Below, piece after piece: positions 7,948 to 19,313 of a stretch of 64,000 nt of DNA. Position 1 is the stretch's first letter, and each line of letters starts with the position of its first letter. Source of the DNA: VRUE01 sp963728365 (lineage in GTDB: Bacteria; Actinomycetota; Thermoleophilia; Solirubrobacterales; 70-9); assembly GCA_963728365.1 (NCBI GenBank), contig CAVSJI010000001.1, forward strand, positions 1,364,001 through 1,428,000, read 5' to 3'. Below the pieces are notes generated by a model. The model was given only the letters and a program-made list of their open reading frames with translations, was not told the DNA's origin and made no database searches. A program made the translations under genes and the position numbers.

Positions 7948-9231
7948 ATGAGCGTCGCATCGCAGAGCCTGATGGACAACGTCACCTACGAGGATCTCTA
8001 CACGCGCTGGGAGCACGGCAACTGGAGCGCCTACGACCTCGACTTCTCGGAGGACAAAGCCGGCTGGGAGGCGCTCACCGACATCCAGCGGCGCTCGGCG
8101 ATGTGGATCTACTCGATGTTCTTCTACGGCGAGGACCGGGTCGCCGACACCCTCGCCCCCTACGTCACCGCCGCCCCCACCGAGGAGCAGTCCTACTTCC
8201 TCGCCACTCAGCAGGTCGACGAGGTGCGCCACTCGATCTTCTTCCACCGCTTCTTCAAGGAGGTGATCGGCGTCGGCGGCGACACCCTCCAGCAGACCCT
8301 CTCCGCCACCCTGCCGCAGCTCAACTGGGGCTACCGCGGGATCTTCGATCGCCTCGACCTGATGGCCGAGGAACTGACCAAGGACCGCTCGCTGCCCAAG
8401 TACGCGCAGGCGATCACCCTCTACCACCTGATCGTCGAGGGCTCGCTCGCCCAGCCCGGCCAGCACTTCATCGAGGACTTCTTCGCCTCCGAGGAAACGA
8501 TGCCCGGCTTCAGCTCGGGGATCGCCAACGTCTCGCGCGACGAGCAGCGCCACATCGGCTTCGGCGTCAAGGTGCTCTCCGAACTGCTCGGCGAGGGCGC
8601 CCCGGGTTGGGAGGAGAACCGCGCCGCCGTGACCGAGCTGCTGCGCGAAGTCCTGCCCTACGGGCCGGCCGTCTTCACCCCGCCGAACATGGACCGTGCC
8701 TACACCGAGTGCTACGGCTTCTCACTCGAGGACATCTTCGCCTTCGGCCTCAAACTGATTCGCCAGCGCTGGCGCACGATCGGCTACCCGACCGAGGAGA
8801 TGCCGCCGGGCGTCTTCCCCTTCGACCCCGATGCCTCCGCGGAGGAGGTCGCCGAGAATCAGGTGAAGCTGATGATGGGCGGCATCCTCGGCCCGCCCGA
8901 CGCCCAGCCCGAGACGACCCCCGAGTTGCAGAAGCTCTACTTCGAGATCGTCAAGCGGGCCGCGGACCCGTCAGCGGCGAACGGCTCGGCGCTCGTGTAC
9001 CAGTGGCGCTTCACCGACGCCGAGCCCTGGCACGTGGTGGTCGACAACGGCTCGACCCGGGCCGAGCCCGGCGAGGCGCCCAACCCGACCGTCACCCTCG
9101 AGGCCAGCTGGAAGGACTTCGTCGGGATGAGCAAGCCGGAGGCGAGCCCCGTGCGGATGATCCTGACGCGCAAGGTGCGGCCGCGAGGTTCGATCCGCGA
9201 GATCGTTCGGATGCGGAAGGTGTTCGGGTAG
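7948..9231 (+). CDS. R2-like ferritin-fold oxidase fused to SCP2 domain
   Basis: Residues 1-310 resemble the ribonucleotide reductase R2 / R2lox diiron family. DLDFSEDKAGWEAL matches the R2lox N-terminal pattern, and two carboxylate-histidine metal motifs are visible, QQVDEVRHSIFF (about 90-101) and RDEQRHIGFG (about 195). Residues about 340-427 (VTLEASWKDFVGM ... RMRKVFG) look like an SCP2 sterol-carrier domain. R2lox enzymes bind a fatty acid near a Mn/Fe site, so fusion to a lipid carrier suggests oxidation of a hydrophobic ligand. Start ATG 7948 follows AAGGAGAG. A class I RNR beta subunit is less likely because no alpha subunit is nearby. Confidence 0.75.
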   Translation: MSVASQSLMDNVTYEDLYTRWEHGNWSAYDLDFSEDKAGWEALTDIQRRSAMWIYSMFFYGEDRVADTLAPYVTAAPTEEQSYFLATQQVDEVRHSIFFHRFFKEVIGVGGDTLQQTLSATLPQLNWGYRGIFDRLDLMAEELTKDRSLPKYAQAITLYHLIVEGSLAQPGQHFIEDFFASEETMPGFSSGIANVSRDEQRHIGFGVKVLSELLGEGAPGWEENRAAVTELLREVLPYGPAVFTPPNMDRAYTECYGFSLEDIFAFGLKLIRQRWRTIGYPTEEMPPGVFPFDPDASAEEVAENQVKLMMGGILGPPDAQPETTPELQKLYFEIVKRAADPSAANGSALVYQWRFTDAEPWHVVVDNGSTRAEPGEAPNPTVTLEASWKDFVGMSKPEASPVRMILTRKVRPRGSIREIVRMRKVFG

Positions 9232-9250
9232 CTCGGGGCGGGGTGGAAGG

Positions 9251-9397
9251 TCGTGTGCCCCTCCCCCGAAGACCGTCGCGCAGCAGGTCGGGGGGAGGAT
9301 CGTGTGCCCCTCCCCCGGAGACCGTCGCGCAGCAGGTCGCTTGACGGGGTCCGAGATGTAAGACCGGGAGCCTCCGGGGGAGGGGCACACGATCCTC
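9251..9397. repeat. 40-bp direct repeat plus 26-bp-stem hairpin (family D)
   Basis: The segments 9251-9290 and 9300-9339 are direct repeats differing at one base. The second copy also forms the left arm of a hairpin: 9295-9320 is perfectly complementary to 9372-9397 (26 bp) around a 51-nt loop. It fills most of the gap between two convergent genes. Its arm element GTGCCCCTC recurs in the palindrome at 50435-50529. Confidence 0.8.
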
Positions 9398-9448
9398 ATT
9401 CGTACCTCGCTCAGCGATAGAGCTGGCCCTCCCTGGCGCTGCGTTTGG

Positions 9449-10864
9449 CTAGCTGATCGGGGGGCGAGAATCCGCCCAGGGGCGCTCGGCCTCTAGTTGG
9501 GCAGCTAGTGAAAGCAAGGTCGCCTCGTCCCCGGGGCGGCCGATTATCTGGACGGCTAGGGGCATGCCGTCAGCGGCAAACCCCATTGGGATGGACATCG
9601 CCGGGTTGCCGAGATGGTTCCAGGGGACGCAGTAGGGATAGAAGCGGCTCATGCCGAGGACCGTGCGGATCGCTCCCCGCCCCTCCCAGCGACGGACCGG
9701 CAGCGCCGTGCCACCCATCACCGGCGTCATCAACAGGTCATAGGACTCGAAGATCGCGTTGACGCGCGCGGCGTCGGCGGCACGGCCGCTGGTCCTAGCG
9801 CGCTCGTAGAGCGGCCCGGGCAGCGTGCTGCCCAGCCTGCCGAAACCGCGGGTCCGCCTTTCCAGCCGCTCGGGATGGGGCACTTCGCGCACCGTCTCGG
9901 CCACGCCGCCGAGGAAGCGGGCGGTGATGTTGTTGCCGATCCCGCCCCAGCCTGGGTCGCGCTGCTCGACCTCGTGGCCGAGCGAGCCGAGAAGACCGGC
10001 GGCGTCGGCTACGGCGTCCATGACCACCTGGTCGACCGTCGGCGGCGCCGCGGCGCGCGGCGCCAGGGTCGAGTGGGCGATTCGCAGCTTTCCGGGCGCC
10101 TGCCGGACCGCCTCGACGAAGGGTCGCTCGGGCGGAGGCGGCGCCTCGGCCTCGTTGGAGCCTCCGGAGACGACGTCGAGCCAGAGCGCGGTGTCGAGGA
10201 CGCTGCGACTGAGACAACCGAGGACAGCGAGACCGCGCCAGCCTTCGGCCTCGGGCGCAAGCGAGACCCGCCCTCGGGAGGGCTTCAGGCCGAAGAGGCC
10301 GCAGGACGCTGCGGGGATGCGGATCGATCCGGCGCCGTCGCCCGCCGAGGCGATCGGAACGAGCCCAGCCGCCACGGCGGCGGCTGAGCCACCGCTGGAG
10401 CCACCTGGCGTTCGCTGTGGATTCCAGGGATTTCGAGTGACGCCGTAGGTGGCCGACTCGGTGAAGCCGCAGATCGCCATCTCGGGCAGCAGGGTCAGGC
10501 CGATCACAATCGCGCCCGCCTCGCGCAGCCGGCGAACCATCTCAGAGTCCTCCCTCGCCGGCTCGCTGAAGGCGTCGGTGCCGTGCGTATTGACCTCGCC
10601 GGCGACGTCGACTTCGTCCTTGATCGCGATAGGCACGCCGAGCAGTGGACGCTCCTCCCCGGCTCGCAGCCTTGCCTCGGCCTGCTCGGCCTCGAGCAGC
10701 GCCTTCTCGGCAAAGACCTTGCGAAACGAGTTCAGCTCCGGGTCGAGCCGCGCGATCCGGTCTAGGTAAATCTGCACAAGCTCCCGCGGCGAAACGTCCC
10801 GCGCCCGCACCATCTCGGCCAACCGGAAAGCTCCTACAAAGGCAAGCTCGTCTCCCACGGCCAC
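9449..10864 (-). CDS. amidase signature family enzyme
   Basis: Hydrolyses an amide bond using a Ser-cisSer-Lys triad. The triad is visible: Lys in GVPIAIKDEVDVAG, the cis-Ser region RTPGGSSGGSAAAVAAGLV, and the nucleophile loop GAGSIRIPAASCGLFGLKP. In most amidases the nucleophile motif reads GGSIR; GAGSIR is a mild variant. Length 471 aa is typical. Substrate is unknown; gatA is unlikely because gatB and gatC are absent. The GTG start at 10864 lies only 8 bp from a large hairpin repeat, so its ribosome binding site is unclear; a second GTG lies two codons downstream. Confidence 0.88.
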   Translation of the reverse strand: MAVGDELAFVGAFRLAEMVRARDVSPRELVQIYLDRIARLDPELNSFRKVFAEKALLEAEQAEARLRAGEERPLLGVPIAIKDEVDVAGEVNTHGTDAFSEPAREDSEMVRRLREAGAIVIGLTLLPEMAICGFTESATYGVTRNPWNPQRTPGGSSGGSAAAVAAGLVPIASAGDGAGSIRIPAASCGLFGLKPSRGRVSLAPEAEGWRGLAVLGCLSRSVLDTALWLDVVSGGSNEAEAPPPPERPFVEAVRQAPGKLRIAHSTLAPRAAAPPTVDQVVMDAVADAAGLLGSLGHEVEQRDPGWGGIGNNITARFLGGVAETVREVPHPERLERRTRGFGRLGSTLPGPLYERARTSGRAADAARVNAIFESYDLLMTPVMGGTALPVRRWEGRGAIRTVLGMSRFYPYCVPWNHLGNPAMSIPMGFAADGMPLAVQIIGRPGDEATLLSLAAQLEAERPWADSRPPIS

Positions 10865-10872
10865 AGGGTATT

Positions 10873-10986
10873 AGGCCCGTCCCGGTAGGGGTGGAGCGTC
10901 TTGTACTTTTCGGTCGTGAGGCAAGAGGCGACAGCCCCAGCCTCTCCACCCGAAAAGTTAAGCGGAACCCCTACCGGGACGGGCCT
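10873..10986. repeat. 114-bp hairpin repeat, family A, copy 1
   Basis: The outer arms AGGCCCGTCCCGGTAGGGGT and complement are specific to this locus. The core GGAGCGTCTTGTACTTTT ... GAAAAGTTAAGCGGA is shared with copies at 24560-24672 and 38070-38180. It fills nearly the whole gap between the MMPL stop (10987) and the amidase start. Next to TTTT the stem pair is CGG/CCG here, and it changes in a compensating way in the other copies. Confidence 0.85.
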
Positions 10987-13185
10987 TCACGCCTCGGCCG
11001 GCTCGGGCTCGCGGCGCCCGCCCTCGAAGCTGAGGCTGGGCAGCAGCCGATCGAGCCAGCTGGGCATCCACCAGTTCCACTCGCCGAGCAGCTTCATCGC
11101 GGCCGGGACAAGGATCAGGCGAACGAGCGTCGCGTCGAGGGCGATCGCCACGGCGCAGCCGAGGCCGAGCTCCTTGATCGAGGGGACGCCGGTGAGCACG
11201 AAGACCGAGAAGACGGCGGTCATGATCAGCGCTGCCGAGGAGATCGTCCGGGCGCTGGTCGAGAGGCCTTCGGCGACGGCGCGTTCGTTTTCGCCGTGCT
11301 CGAGGTAGCGCTCGCGGATCCGCGACATGAGGAAGACCTCGTAGTCCATCGAGAGACCGAAGACGATCGCGAAGATCAGCGGCACGTTGATCGTGTCCAG
11401 GGCACCCTGGTTTTCGAAGCCGAGCAAACTGTCGAACCAGCCCCACTGGAAGATCGCGACGAGCACGCCGAAGGCGGCGCCGATCGAGAGCAGGTTCATC
11501 AGCACGGCCTTGAGCGGCAGCAGCAGCGAGCGCAGCATCACCATCAGGACGAGAAAGCTGAGCGCCAGGACGAAGAGCACGATCTTCCACATCGAGCCGC
11601 TGATCTGGGCGCGGGCGTCCTGGCTGCGGGCGGTTTCGCCGCCGACGTCGACCCTCGCCATCTTGGCCAGAGCGGTGCCCGGCACGACCGTGTCGCGCAG
11701 CCTATGCACGAGGGCGATCGTCGCGTCGGACTCGCTCGGGGCGCTCGGGGTCGCCTGGACCAGGACTTCGCGGCCGGCATAGACGGGCGACGCGACCGAG
11801 CTGATCCCCGGCGTCTCCCGCAGCGCGCGCGAGAGGCCGGCGACCGCCGCTCGGTCAGCGCGGTCGACTCCTTCGGCACCGAAGGCGGCGACGACCTGCA
11901 CCGGGTCGGCGGCGCCGCCGAGCTGCCGCGAGGCGAGCTCGTTGCCGACCCGCACGTCACTGTTGGAGGGGAACTGGCCGAGGGCCTTGGTCCCCGTCTC
12001 GATCGAGAGCAGCGGGATCGCCAGGGTGAGCAGCACCGCCGACACCCCGATCACCGCCGTCCACGGGTGAGCCATGATCCGCCCCGTCCATCTGACCCAA
12101 AAGGCTTCTCGGTCGGGTCGCTCGCCGCCGCGCTTGAAGAAGCCGAGGATCCGGGCGACGATCCCACCGGGCAGGACCCGGTCGCCAAGCATCGCGATCA
12201 GCGCCGGCAGCAGGGTGACCGCGGTGAGGATCGAGACGGCGACGACGGTCATCGCGCCGAGCGCCATCGAGCGCAGCGCCTGGTTGTCGACCATCCAGAG
12301 GCCGGCCAGCGAAACGATCACCGCCAGCCCCGAGAAGGCCACGGCGAGGCCGGAGGTGGAGAGCGCCTCGGCGCGCGCCGCGTCGGCCTCGCGCCCGGCT
12401 GCCCGCTCCTCGCGATAGCGGGCGAGGATGAAGAGTGAGTAGTCGATCGCCACGCCGATGCCGATCATCGAGGCCATGTTGGTGACGAAGACCGAGGTCT
12501 CCATCTGCAGCGAGATGAAGTAGATCAAGGCCCCCGTGACGATCACGCTGACGAAGCCGAGCACCAGTGGCAGCGCCGCGGCGGCCAGCGAGCCGAAGAC
12601 GACGAGCAGGATGATCGCGACGATCGGAAAGCCACCCCCCTCGGCTTTCGCCAGGTCGCCCTTGGAGAGCTCCTGCATCCCGGCCCAGATCGTCGGTTGG
12701 CCGGCGAGGTAGGTGGTGACGCCACCCTGCGCGGCCCCGGGATCGAGCTCTTCGCGCAGCGTCGCGGCGGAGTCGATCTGCTCGTCGGAGGACTTTTCGC
12801 TACGCAGTGCCAGCATTGCCGTGCCGGTGCGTTGCAGGGCGACCTCGGCGCGGCGCGGCGCAGCCGGCGGCAGCGTCACTTCATCGAGGCCGGCCACCGC
12901 GCGGCGCACCCGGGCGACGGCTTCCGCACGCGCTCTTGCGTCGGCGGCGTCGGTCGCCTTCAGCAGCACGGCGATCTGGCCGGTGCGGTCGCCGAAGCTG
13001 CGCTCGATCGAGTCGTTGACCGACTTCGATTCGCTGCCCGGAACGTCGAAGCCGCCGCCGGTGAGGTGGTCGGTCTGGTGGCTGGCGATCGGCAAAGCCA
13101 CCGCTACGACCGCGATCCAGGCGAGGAGAACCAGCCGGCGATGCCGGCCGAGGAACCCCGCGAGCTTGACCATGAACTCCCGCAT
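10987..13185 (-). CDS. MMPL/RND-family membrane transporter
   Basis: A 732-aa inner-membrane protein with the RND plan: TM1 (RLVLLAWIAVVAVALPIA), a large extracytoplasmic loop, six helices, a second loop and five more helices. The conserved GxxxDY-type motifs are GVAIDYSLFILARYREE and GLSMDYEVFLMSRIRERYLE. Actinobacterial MMPL proteins export lipids or drugs using proton force. It lies 77 bp after a TetR regulator gene on the same strand, so an efflux operon controlled by that TetR is likely. Substrate is unknown. Confidence 0.9.
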   Translation of the reverse strand: MREFMVKLAGFLGRHRRLVLLAWIAVVAVALPIASHQTDHLTGGGFDVPGSESKSVNDSIERSFGDRTGQIAVLLKATDAADARARAEAVARVRRAVAGLDEVTLPPAAPRRAEVALQRTGTAMLALRSEKSSDEQIDSAATLREELDPGAAQGGVTTYLAGQPTIWAGMQELSKGDLAKAEGGGFPIVAIILLVVFGSLAAAALPLVLGFVSVIVTGALIYFISLQMETSVFVTNMASMIGIGVAIDYSLFILARYREERAAGREADAARAEALSTSGLAVAFSGLAVIVSLAGLWMVDNQALRSMALGAMTVVAVSILTAVTLLPALIAMLGDRVLPGGIVARILGFFKRGGERPDREAFWVRWTGRIMAHPWTAVIGVSAVLLTLAIPLLSIETGTKALGQFPSNSDVRVGNELASRQLGGAADPVQVVAAFGAEGVDRADRAAVAGLSRALRETPGISSVASPVYAGREVLVQATPSAPSESDATIALVHRLRDTVVPGTALAKMARVDVGGETARSQDARAQISGSMWKIVLFVLALSFLVLMVMLRSLLLPLKAVLMNLLSIGAAFGVLVAIFQWGWFDSLLGFENQGALDTINVPLIFAIVFGLSMDYEVFLMSRIRERYLEHGENERAVAEGLSTSARTISSAALIMTAVFSVFVLTGVPSIKELGLGCAVAIALDATLVRLILVPAAMKLLGEWNWWMPSWLDRLLPSLSFEGGRREPEPAEA

Positions 13186-13262
13186 TGGCTGGACAGCCAG
13201 CCTTTCGAACGAACGGTCGGTGGTCTGTGAGTCCGGTCACTTCGCGGCGAGTCGCCGCGGCG

Positions 13263-13871
13263 CTACTCGTCGATCAGCAGGTAACGCCCGGAGGCGGCCG
13301 CGACGGCGAGGCCGCCGCTGATGTCGCGCTCCGTGTCGGAGAGTGCCTGCAGGGCGAAGCCGTCGGCAACCGCGAACAGGTAGGAGACGATCTCCTCAGC
13401 CTCATGCCTCAGCTTCAGCACGCCCTCCCGCTCCTTGGCGCGCAGCACGTCGGCCACGTGGGAGCGGGTCCGCTCGAAGAGCTGGCCAACCTCGTGCTGG
13501 ATGTCGGGGTTGCGGCGACCGGCGCTGAACAGCTCGTAGAGGAGGAGAAAGAAGGTCGGCTCGTTCTCGATCAGGTCGTTGAGGCTGGCGAGCAGCACGT
13601 CGATCACGTCGTCGACGGTCTCCGCCTTGGCCAGCGGCTCGTCGAGCCGCGCCACGCGGATCTCGGCGTCACGCCGCACAACCTCGACCAGCAGCCGCTC
13701 CTTGGTCCCGAAGTAGTAGTGGAGCAGGCCGCGGCTGACCCCCGCCTCGCGCGCGACGTGCTCGAAGGTCGAGCCCGCCGCTCCCCGCTTGGCGACGCTG
13801 ACCCGCATCGCATCGACGATGCGCTGGGCCTTCTCGCCGCTCAGCTCCCGCTCTTGTGTCGCCGCCTCCAT
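13263..13871 (-). CDS. TetR-family transcriptional regulator
   Basis: A 202-aa protein with an N-terminal TetR helix-turn-helix (AAGSTFEHVAREAGVSRGLLHYYFGTKERLLVEVVRR, shown here in pieces: VAREAGVSRGLLHYYF is the recognition part). The C-terminal helices form a ligand-binding and dimer domain. It is upstream of and on the same strand as the MMPL transporter, which it probably represses. ATG 13871 is the start. Confidence 0.9.
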   Translation of the reverse strand: MEAATQERELSGEKAQRIVDAMRVSVAKRGAAGSTFEHVAREAGVSRGLLHYYFGTKERLLVEVVRRDAEIRVARLDEPLAKAETVDDVIDVLLASLNDLIENEPTFFLLLYELFSAGRRNPDIQHEVGQLFERTRSHVADVLRAKEREGVLKLRHEAEEIVSYLFAVADGFALQALSDTERDISGGLAVAAASGRYLLIDE

Positions 13872-13969
13872 GAAGTCAGTTTACGTCGCGCAGGCGGATA
13901 GACGACCAACGCTGCCTGGCATGCCCGAGGGGACGCGTCCGGCCAAGCTGGGCGCCGCACGCTGACGAG

Positions 13970-13988
13970 CGAATAGCAGCGCTATTCG
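13970..13988. terminator. small hairpin between TetR and downstream gene
   Basis: CGAATAGC-agc-GCTATTCG, an 8-bp perfect stem, in a 187-bp gap between two genes on the minus strand. There is no T run, so it could equally be an operator for TetR. The rest of the gap shows nothing recognisable. Confidence 0.35.
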
Positions 13989-14058
13989 TGAGGAGGCGGG
14001 TGGCGATCCAGCGCCGCGCCGGCGCGTCATCCGCGGGTATGCCAGGCGAGGCGGTCGT

Positions 14059-14487
14059 CTATCCGCCGTTGATGCTCGTTGTGGAGGTGTACTCGAACTC
14101 CTCTTCGGCGCCGAAGAGGGTGTCGAGCACGGTCTTGCGGGCGTCCTCGCTGAAGATCAGCGCCAGGCCCGCGCCGACCAGTGCCAGGAGGACGAGGCGG
14201 CCGAGGCGGCTCTTCTTGCGCTTCTTCGGCTCGCGCAGCGCTTCGGAGGCGTCGCGCAGGCTCTCGGCCGCGGAGCGCAGGTCGCGCTGCACCTTCTTGT
14301 CGCTGGTCACCGCCTTGACCGCGCCCTTGCCGTTGCCGGTCGCCCGCGTGTAGGCGCCGCGCGCGGCTTCGAAAGCGTTTTTGAGGCTGTCGCGCAGCTC
14401 CTCGTCTTCGATCAGTCGCTGCACGTACGGGTTCTCGCGTGCGCTCGAGTAGAGATCTGCCGCCTGCGTCGCCTTCGTTTTGCTCAT
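14059..14487 (-). CDS. hypothetical single-pass membrane protein
   Basis: A 142-aa protein. The N-terminal half is charged and helical (LYSSARENPYVQRLIEDEELRDSL), followed by a basic stretch REPKKRKKSRLGR and one transmembrane helix LVLLALVGAGLALIFS near residue 105, then an acidic tail. It is reminiscent of small YtxH-like stress proteins but no family is claimed. Confidence 0.7.
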   Translation of the reverse strand: MSKTKATQAADLYSSARENPYVQRLIEDEELRDSLKNAFEAARGAYTRATGNGKGAVKAVTSDKKVQRDLRSAAESLRDASEALREPKKRKKSRLGRLVLLALVGAGLALIFSEDARKTVLDTLFGAEEEFEYTSTTSINGG

Positions 14488-14557
14488 GCCTGTGCCTTCT
14501 CCTCGCTGAATTCCGGTTCCTGGGGAACGGTCAGGATAACTCCGAAATGACTTCGCG

Positions 14558-16156
14558 TCAGGGCGAACCCACTCCGTCGATCAATACCCCGTTGCTGCGG
14601 AAGCCAAGCCGCGCCTTGCGCAGGGGTCGCAGGCGCAATGGCTCGAGCCCCGGCCCGGGGACGACGTAGCGCCGCACGAAGAGGCGACCGACCTTCTCGT
14701 AGCTGGCTTCGCGGAAGCCGAGTCCGAGCACCTGGCGGGGCGGAGGCGGTGCCGGCCCGTCGGAGATGAAGTCGATTTCGCCGACCCACCAGTCGAAGCC
14801 TTCGGCCGCCCGCACCTGGACCGAGCCGGTCGAGAGGTAGTACCGCAGCGAGGCCTCGCCCAGCGTCCAGGTGACCATCGCCCGCGGCCGCGACGGTTCG
14901 TCGATCGCGCCGGCCACGGCCTCCCAGTCGGGACGTTGCAGCTGCGGCGAGGCGCTCGCCCAGATCGAGAAGCCGAGCGAGTAGGCAATCAGAGCCGCGG
15001 CGAGGACGGCGCCGAGGCGGCGCGCCCTTCGCAGCCCGAAGCCGACGGCGACGGCGGCGAGCAGTGGCACGACGGCCGGGATCAGGTTGCGGGCGAGGAT
15101 GTAGTCCTTGCTGTGGTCGACGACGGCGAGCGCCAGCGGCACGCCGACCGTCACCGCGGCGATCGCCAGCGGAATCGCGGCCGCCCGCCGCTCGGAGCGC
15201 TCGCCGCGCAGCAGGAGCAGCCCCAGGCCGGCCATCAGCAGCAGGTAGGGGACGGCGGCGAGCAGCGGGTGCGTCGGGCGCGAGACGATGTCCCCGGTCT
15301 CGCCGAGCACCAGGTTGAGCGCCGTTTCGCCGAGCCGGTGCGCGAGCGTGAAGTTGCCGATCCAGGCCGCGTGCGCGAACGACATCTGGTGGGCGAGCAG
15401 CGGCAGCAGCGCCAGCGCCATCCCGCCGATGACCGCCAACCCCGGCAAGAGCCGTCGCCACTCCCCCCCGTAGCGCCGCAGCAGCCACAGCGCCTCGACC
15501 CCAACCGGAAACGCCGCGAAGTAATGCGTAGCCAGCGCCAACCCCGAGAAAACCCCCCACCACACAACCGACGGGGACGTGCCGCAACTTAGGTACCACC
15601 CGTGACCCCTAAGTTGCGGCACGTCCCCGTTGGCGGGGAGGCTGCGGAGGAAGTGGAGGAGGCTTAGGGAGGTTAGGAGGATCAGGAGGGCGTAGGCGCG
15701 GGCCTCTTGGGAGTACCAGACGAGCATTGGGTTGACGGCTACGAGGGCGGCGGCGATCAGGGCGGTGCGGCGGGTGTGGAGCTCGGCGCCGATCAGGTAG
15801 GCGACCGGGACCGTCGCGACGCCCGCCGCCGCCGAGAAGGAGCGCAGGCCGAACTCGCCGGTGCCGGTCACCTGGGTCCAGACCCAGGCCAGCGCGTAGT
15901 AGAGGGGCGGCGCCGACTCGCTGAAGCCGACCGCGTCCATCGCGTGCCAGAAGCCGTCGCGCAGGACGCGGCTGGCGGTGACGATCTCGTCGTGGTGATA
16001 GCTCTGCACGCCGAGCGTCGCGAAGCGCAGCGCCGCGGCGAGCGCGGTCAGCGCGGCGACGATCCAGAAGGCGCGCGAGCGCGAGCGGATTGCCCCGCGC
16101 AACGCCTGCAGATATTCGTGGGGCCGGGTCCGGCCCAGCGCGCCCGCCGCCTCCAT
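14558..16156 (-). CDS. GT-C family (PMT/ArnT-like) glycosyltransferase
   Basis: A protein of about 532 aa with roughly ten membrane helices. Near the first loop is SYHHDEIVTASRVL, with the acidic DE pair that GT-C enzymes use, followed by ESAPPLYYALAWVW, a typical PPLYY motif. It should transfer a sugar from a polyprenyl-phosphate donor on the outer face. ATG 16156, 4 bp after the lon stop, is preferred over a longer frame overlapping lon. Residues about 176-196 come from an in-frame 60-bp palindrome in a loop after LLHFLRSLPA. Translational coupling to lon is likely. Confidence 0.85.
   Translation of the reverse strand: MEAAGALGRTRPHEYLQALRGAIRSRSRAFWIVAALTALAAALRFATLGVQSYHHDEIVTASRVLRDGFWHAMDAVGFSESAPPLYYALAWVWTQVTGTGEFGLRSFSAAAGVATVPVAYLIGAELHTRRTALIAAALVAVNPMLVWYSQEARAYALLILLTSLSLLHFLRSLPANGDVPQLRGHGWYLSCGTSPSVVWWGVFSGLALATHYFAAFPVGVEALWLLRRYGGEWRRLLPGLAVIGGMALALLPLLAHQMSFAHAAWIGNFTLAHRLGETALNLVLGETGDIVSRPTHPLLAAVPYLLLMAGLGLLLLRGERSERRAAAIPLAIAAVTVGVPLALAVVDHSKDYILARNLIPAVVPLLAAVAVGFGLRRARRLGAVLAAALIAYSLGFSIWASASPQLQRPDWEAVAGAIDEPSRPRAMVTWTLGEASLRYYLSTGSVQVRAAEGFDWWVGEIDFISDGPAPPPPRQVLGLGFREASYEKVGRLFVRRYVVPGPGLEPLRLRPLRKARLGFRSNGVLIDGVGSP
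15571..15630. repeat. 60-bp palindrome, family B, copy 1 (inside CDS)
   Basis: The arms of 23 bp are perfectly complementary (ACGGGGACGTGCCGCAACTT and onward). The element is exactly 20 codons long and lies inside the GT-C gene without breaking the frame. The GACGTGCCGCAA core recurs at 61808-61855. Confidence 0.85.
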
Positions 16157-16160
16157 CGGG

Positions 16161-18553
<2,393 letters not shown>

Positions 18554-18557
<4 letters not shown>

Positions 18558-18949
18558 TCCCTCCCGATCGGGACGCGGCGCGTGCTCTCGCCCGGGTCCC
18601 TCAGCGGCAGGTCGACGCGCAGCACGCCGTCCTCGTAGGTTGCCCGAGCCTGGTCGGGGTCGACGTCGACCTGCAGCTCGACCACCCGCCGAAACGGTCC
18701 CGAGGGGATCTCGACCTGCTGGTAGACCCGCCCCTCGGTCTCCTGAACCTGCCGCTCTCCGACGATCGCCAGCTGCCTACCGGAAATCTCAATCCCCACC
18801 TCGTCCAGCTTGAGCCCGGCGAGCTCGACTTTGACGACGGCTCTTTGCGGATCGCCGGCGTAGTAGACGTCCACGTTCGGCGTGAAGCCTCTGCTTCGGC
18901 GGCTGACGTAGGTAGTCCGAGCCCACGCGTAGAGATCCCGTTCCGGCAT
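18554..18949 (-). CDS. Hsp20 small heat-shock protein
   Basis: A 131-aa alpha-crystallin-domain chaperone: FTPNVDVYYAGDPQ, VVKVELAGLKLDEVGIEI, GERQVQETEGRVYQQVEIPSG and TYEDGVLRVDLPL are family blocks. The C-terminal I-x-I-type tail reads RRVPIG. It holds unfolded proteins, and its operon overlap with lon links holding to degradation. ATG 18949 gives a normal length; the open frame continues upstream only as a shadow of the neighbour. Confidence 0.92.
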
Positions 18950-18995
18950 GGAAGCTGAAACATAGTGGGTCCCCTGCGGCGACAGGACTCCGCGG

Positions 18996-19178
18996 CTACG
19001 CGGTCTGAGCGGCCCACCTGGGGGGCCGCATGAGCAGCACCGGCTGCTTCGGCGGCACCAGCCCCTCAGGCCGGTTCGGCCGGAAGGTGGCGCAGGGCTC
19101 GCCCAGCTCGAGCGCGCAGAGCATGTTCTTCTGGAAGTAGCAGTCCTCGCAGGTCGGCTTCTTCTTCGCTCGCGGCAC
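18996..19178 (-). CDS. small Cys-rich protein
   Basis: From GTG 19178 a 60-aa protein MPRAKKKPTCEDCYFQKNML continues with CALELGEPCATFRP and ends in PPRWAAQTA. Four cysteines (CxxC, then two single Cys) suggest metal binding. The much longer open frame to 19865 overlaps the fatty acid hydroxylase gene and is rejected. The function is not recognised. Confidence 0.55.
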   Translation of the reverse strand: MPRAKKKPTCEDCYFQKNMLCALELGEPCATFRPNRPEGLVPPKQPVLLMRPPRWAAQTA

Positions 19179-19313
19179 GGCGGCGATATTGCCATTCCCG
19201 CGCGCCTTCCGTGCGCCGCATTTCCGCAAAGCGCCACATCTTTGACACGGCCTCGTCACATCTTCCCCGCGTCTTGCGGACGTCGAGGGAGCCCCCCGAT
19301 ACCATTGCGGTGG

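Noticed and set aside
9251..9339. Possible CRISPR-like repeat
   Set aside because: There are only two units with a 9-bp spacer, no cas genes, and the unit is part of a hairpin.
18950..19237. N-terminal extension of the Hsp20 frame
   Set aside because: It overlaps the Cys-rich gene region and is Arg/Ser-rich; ATG 18949 gives the normal family length.
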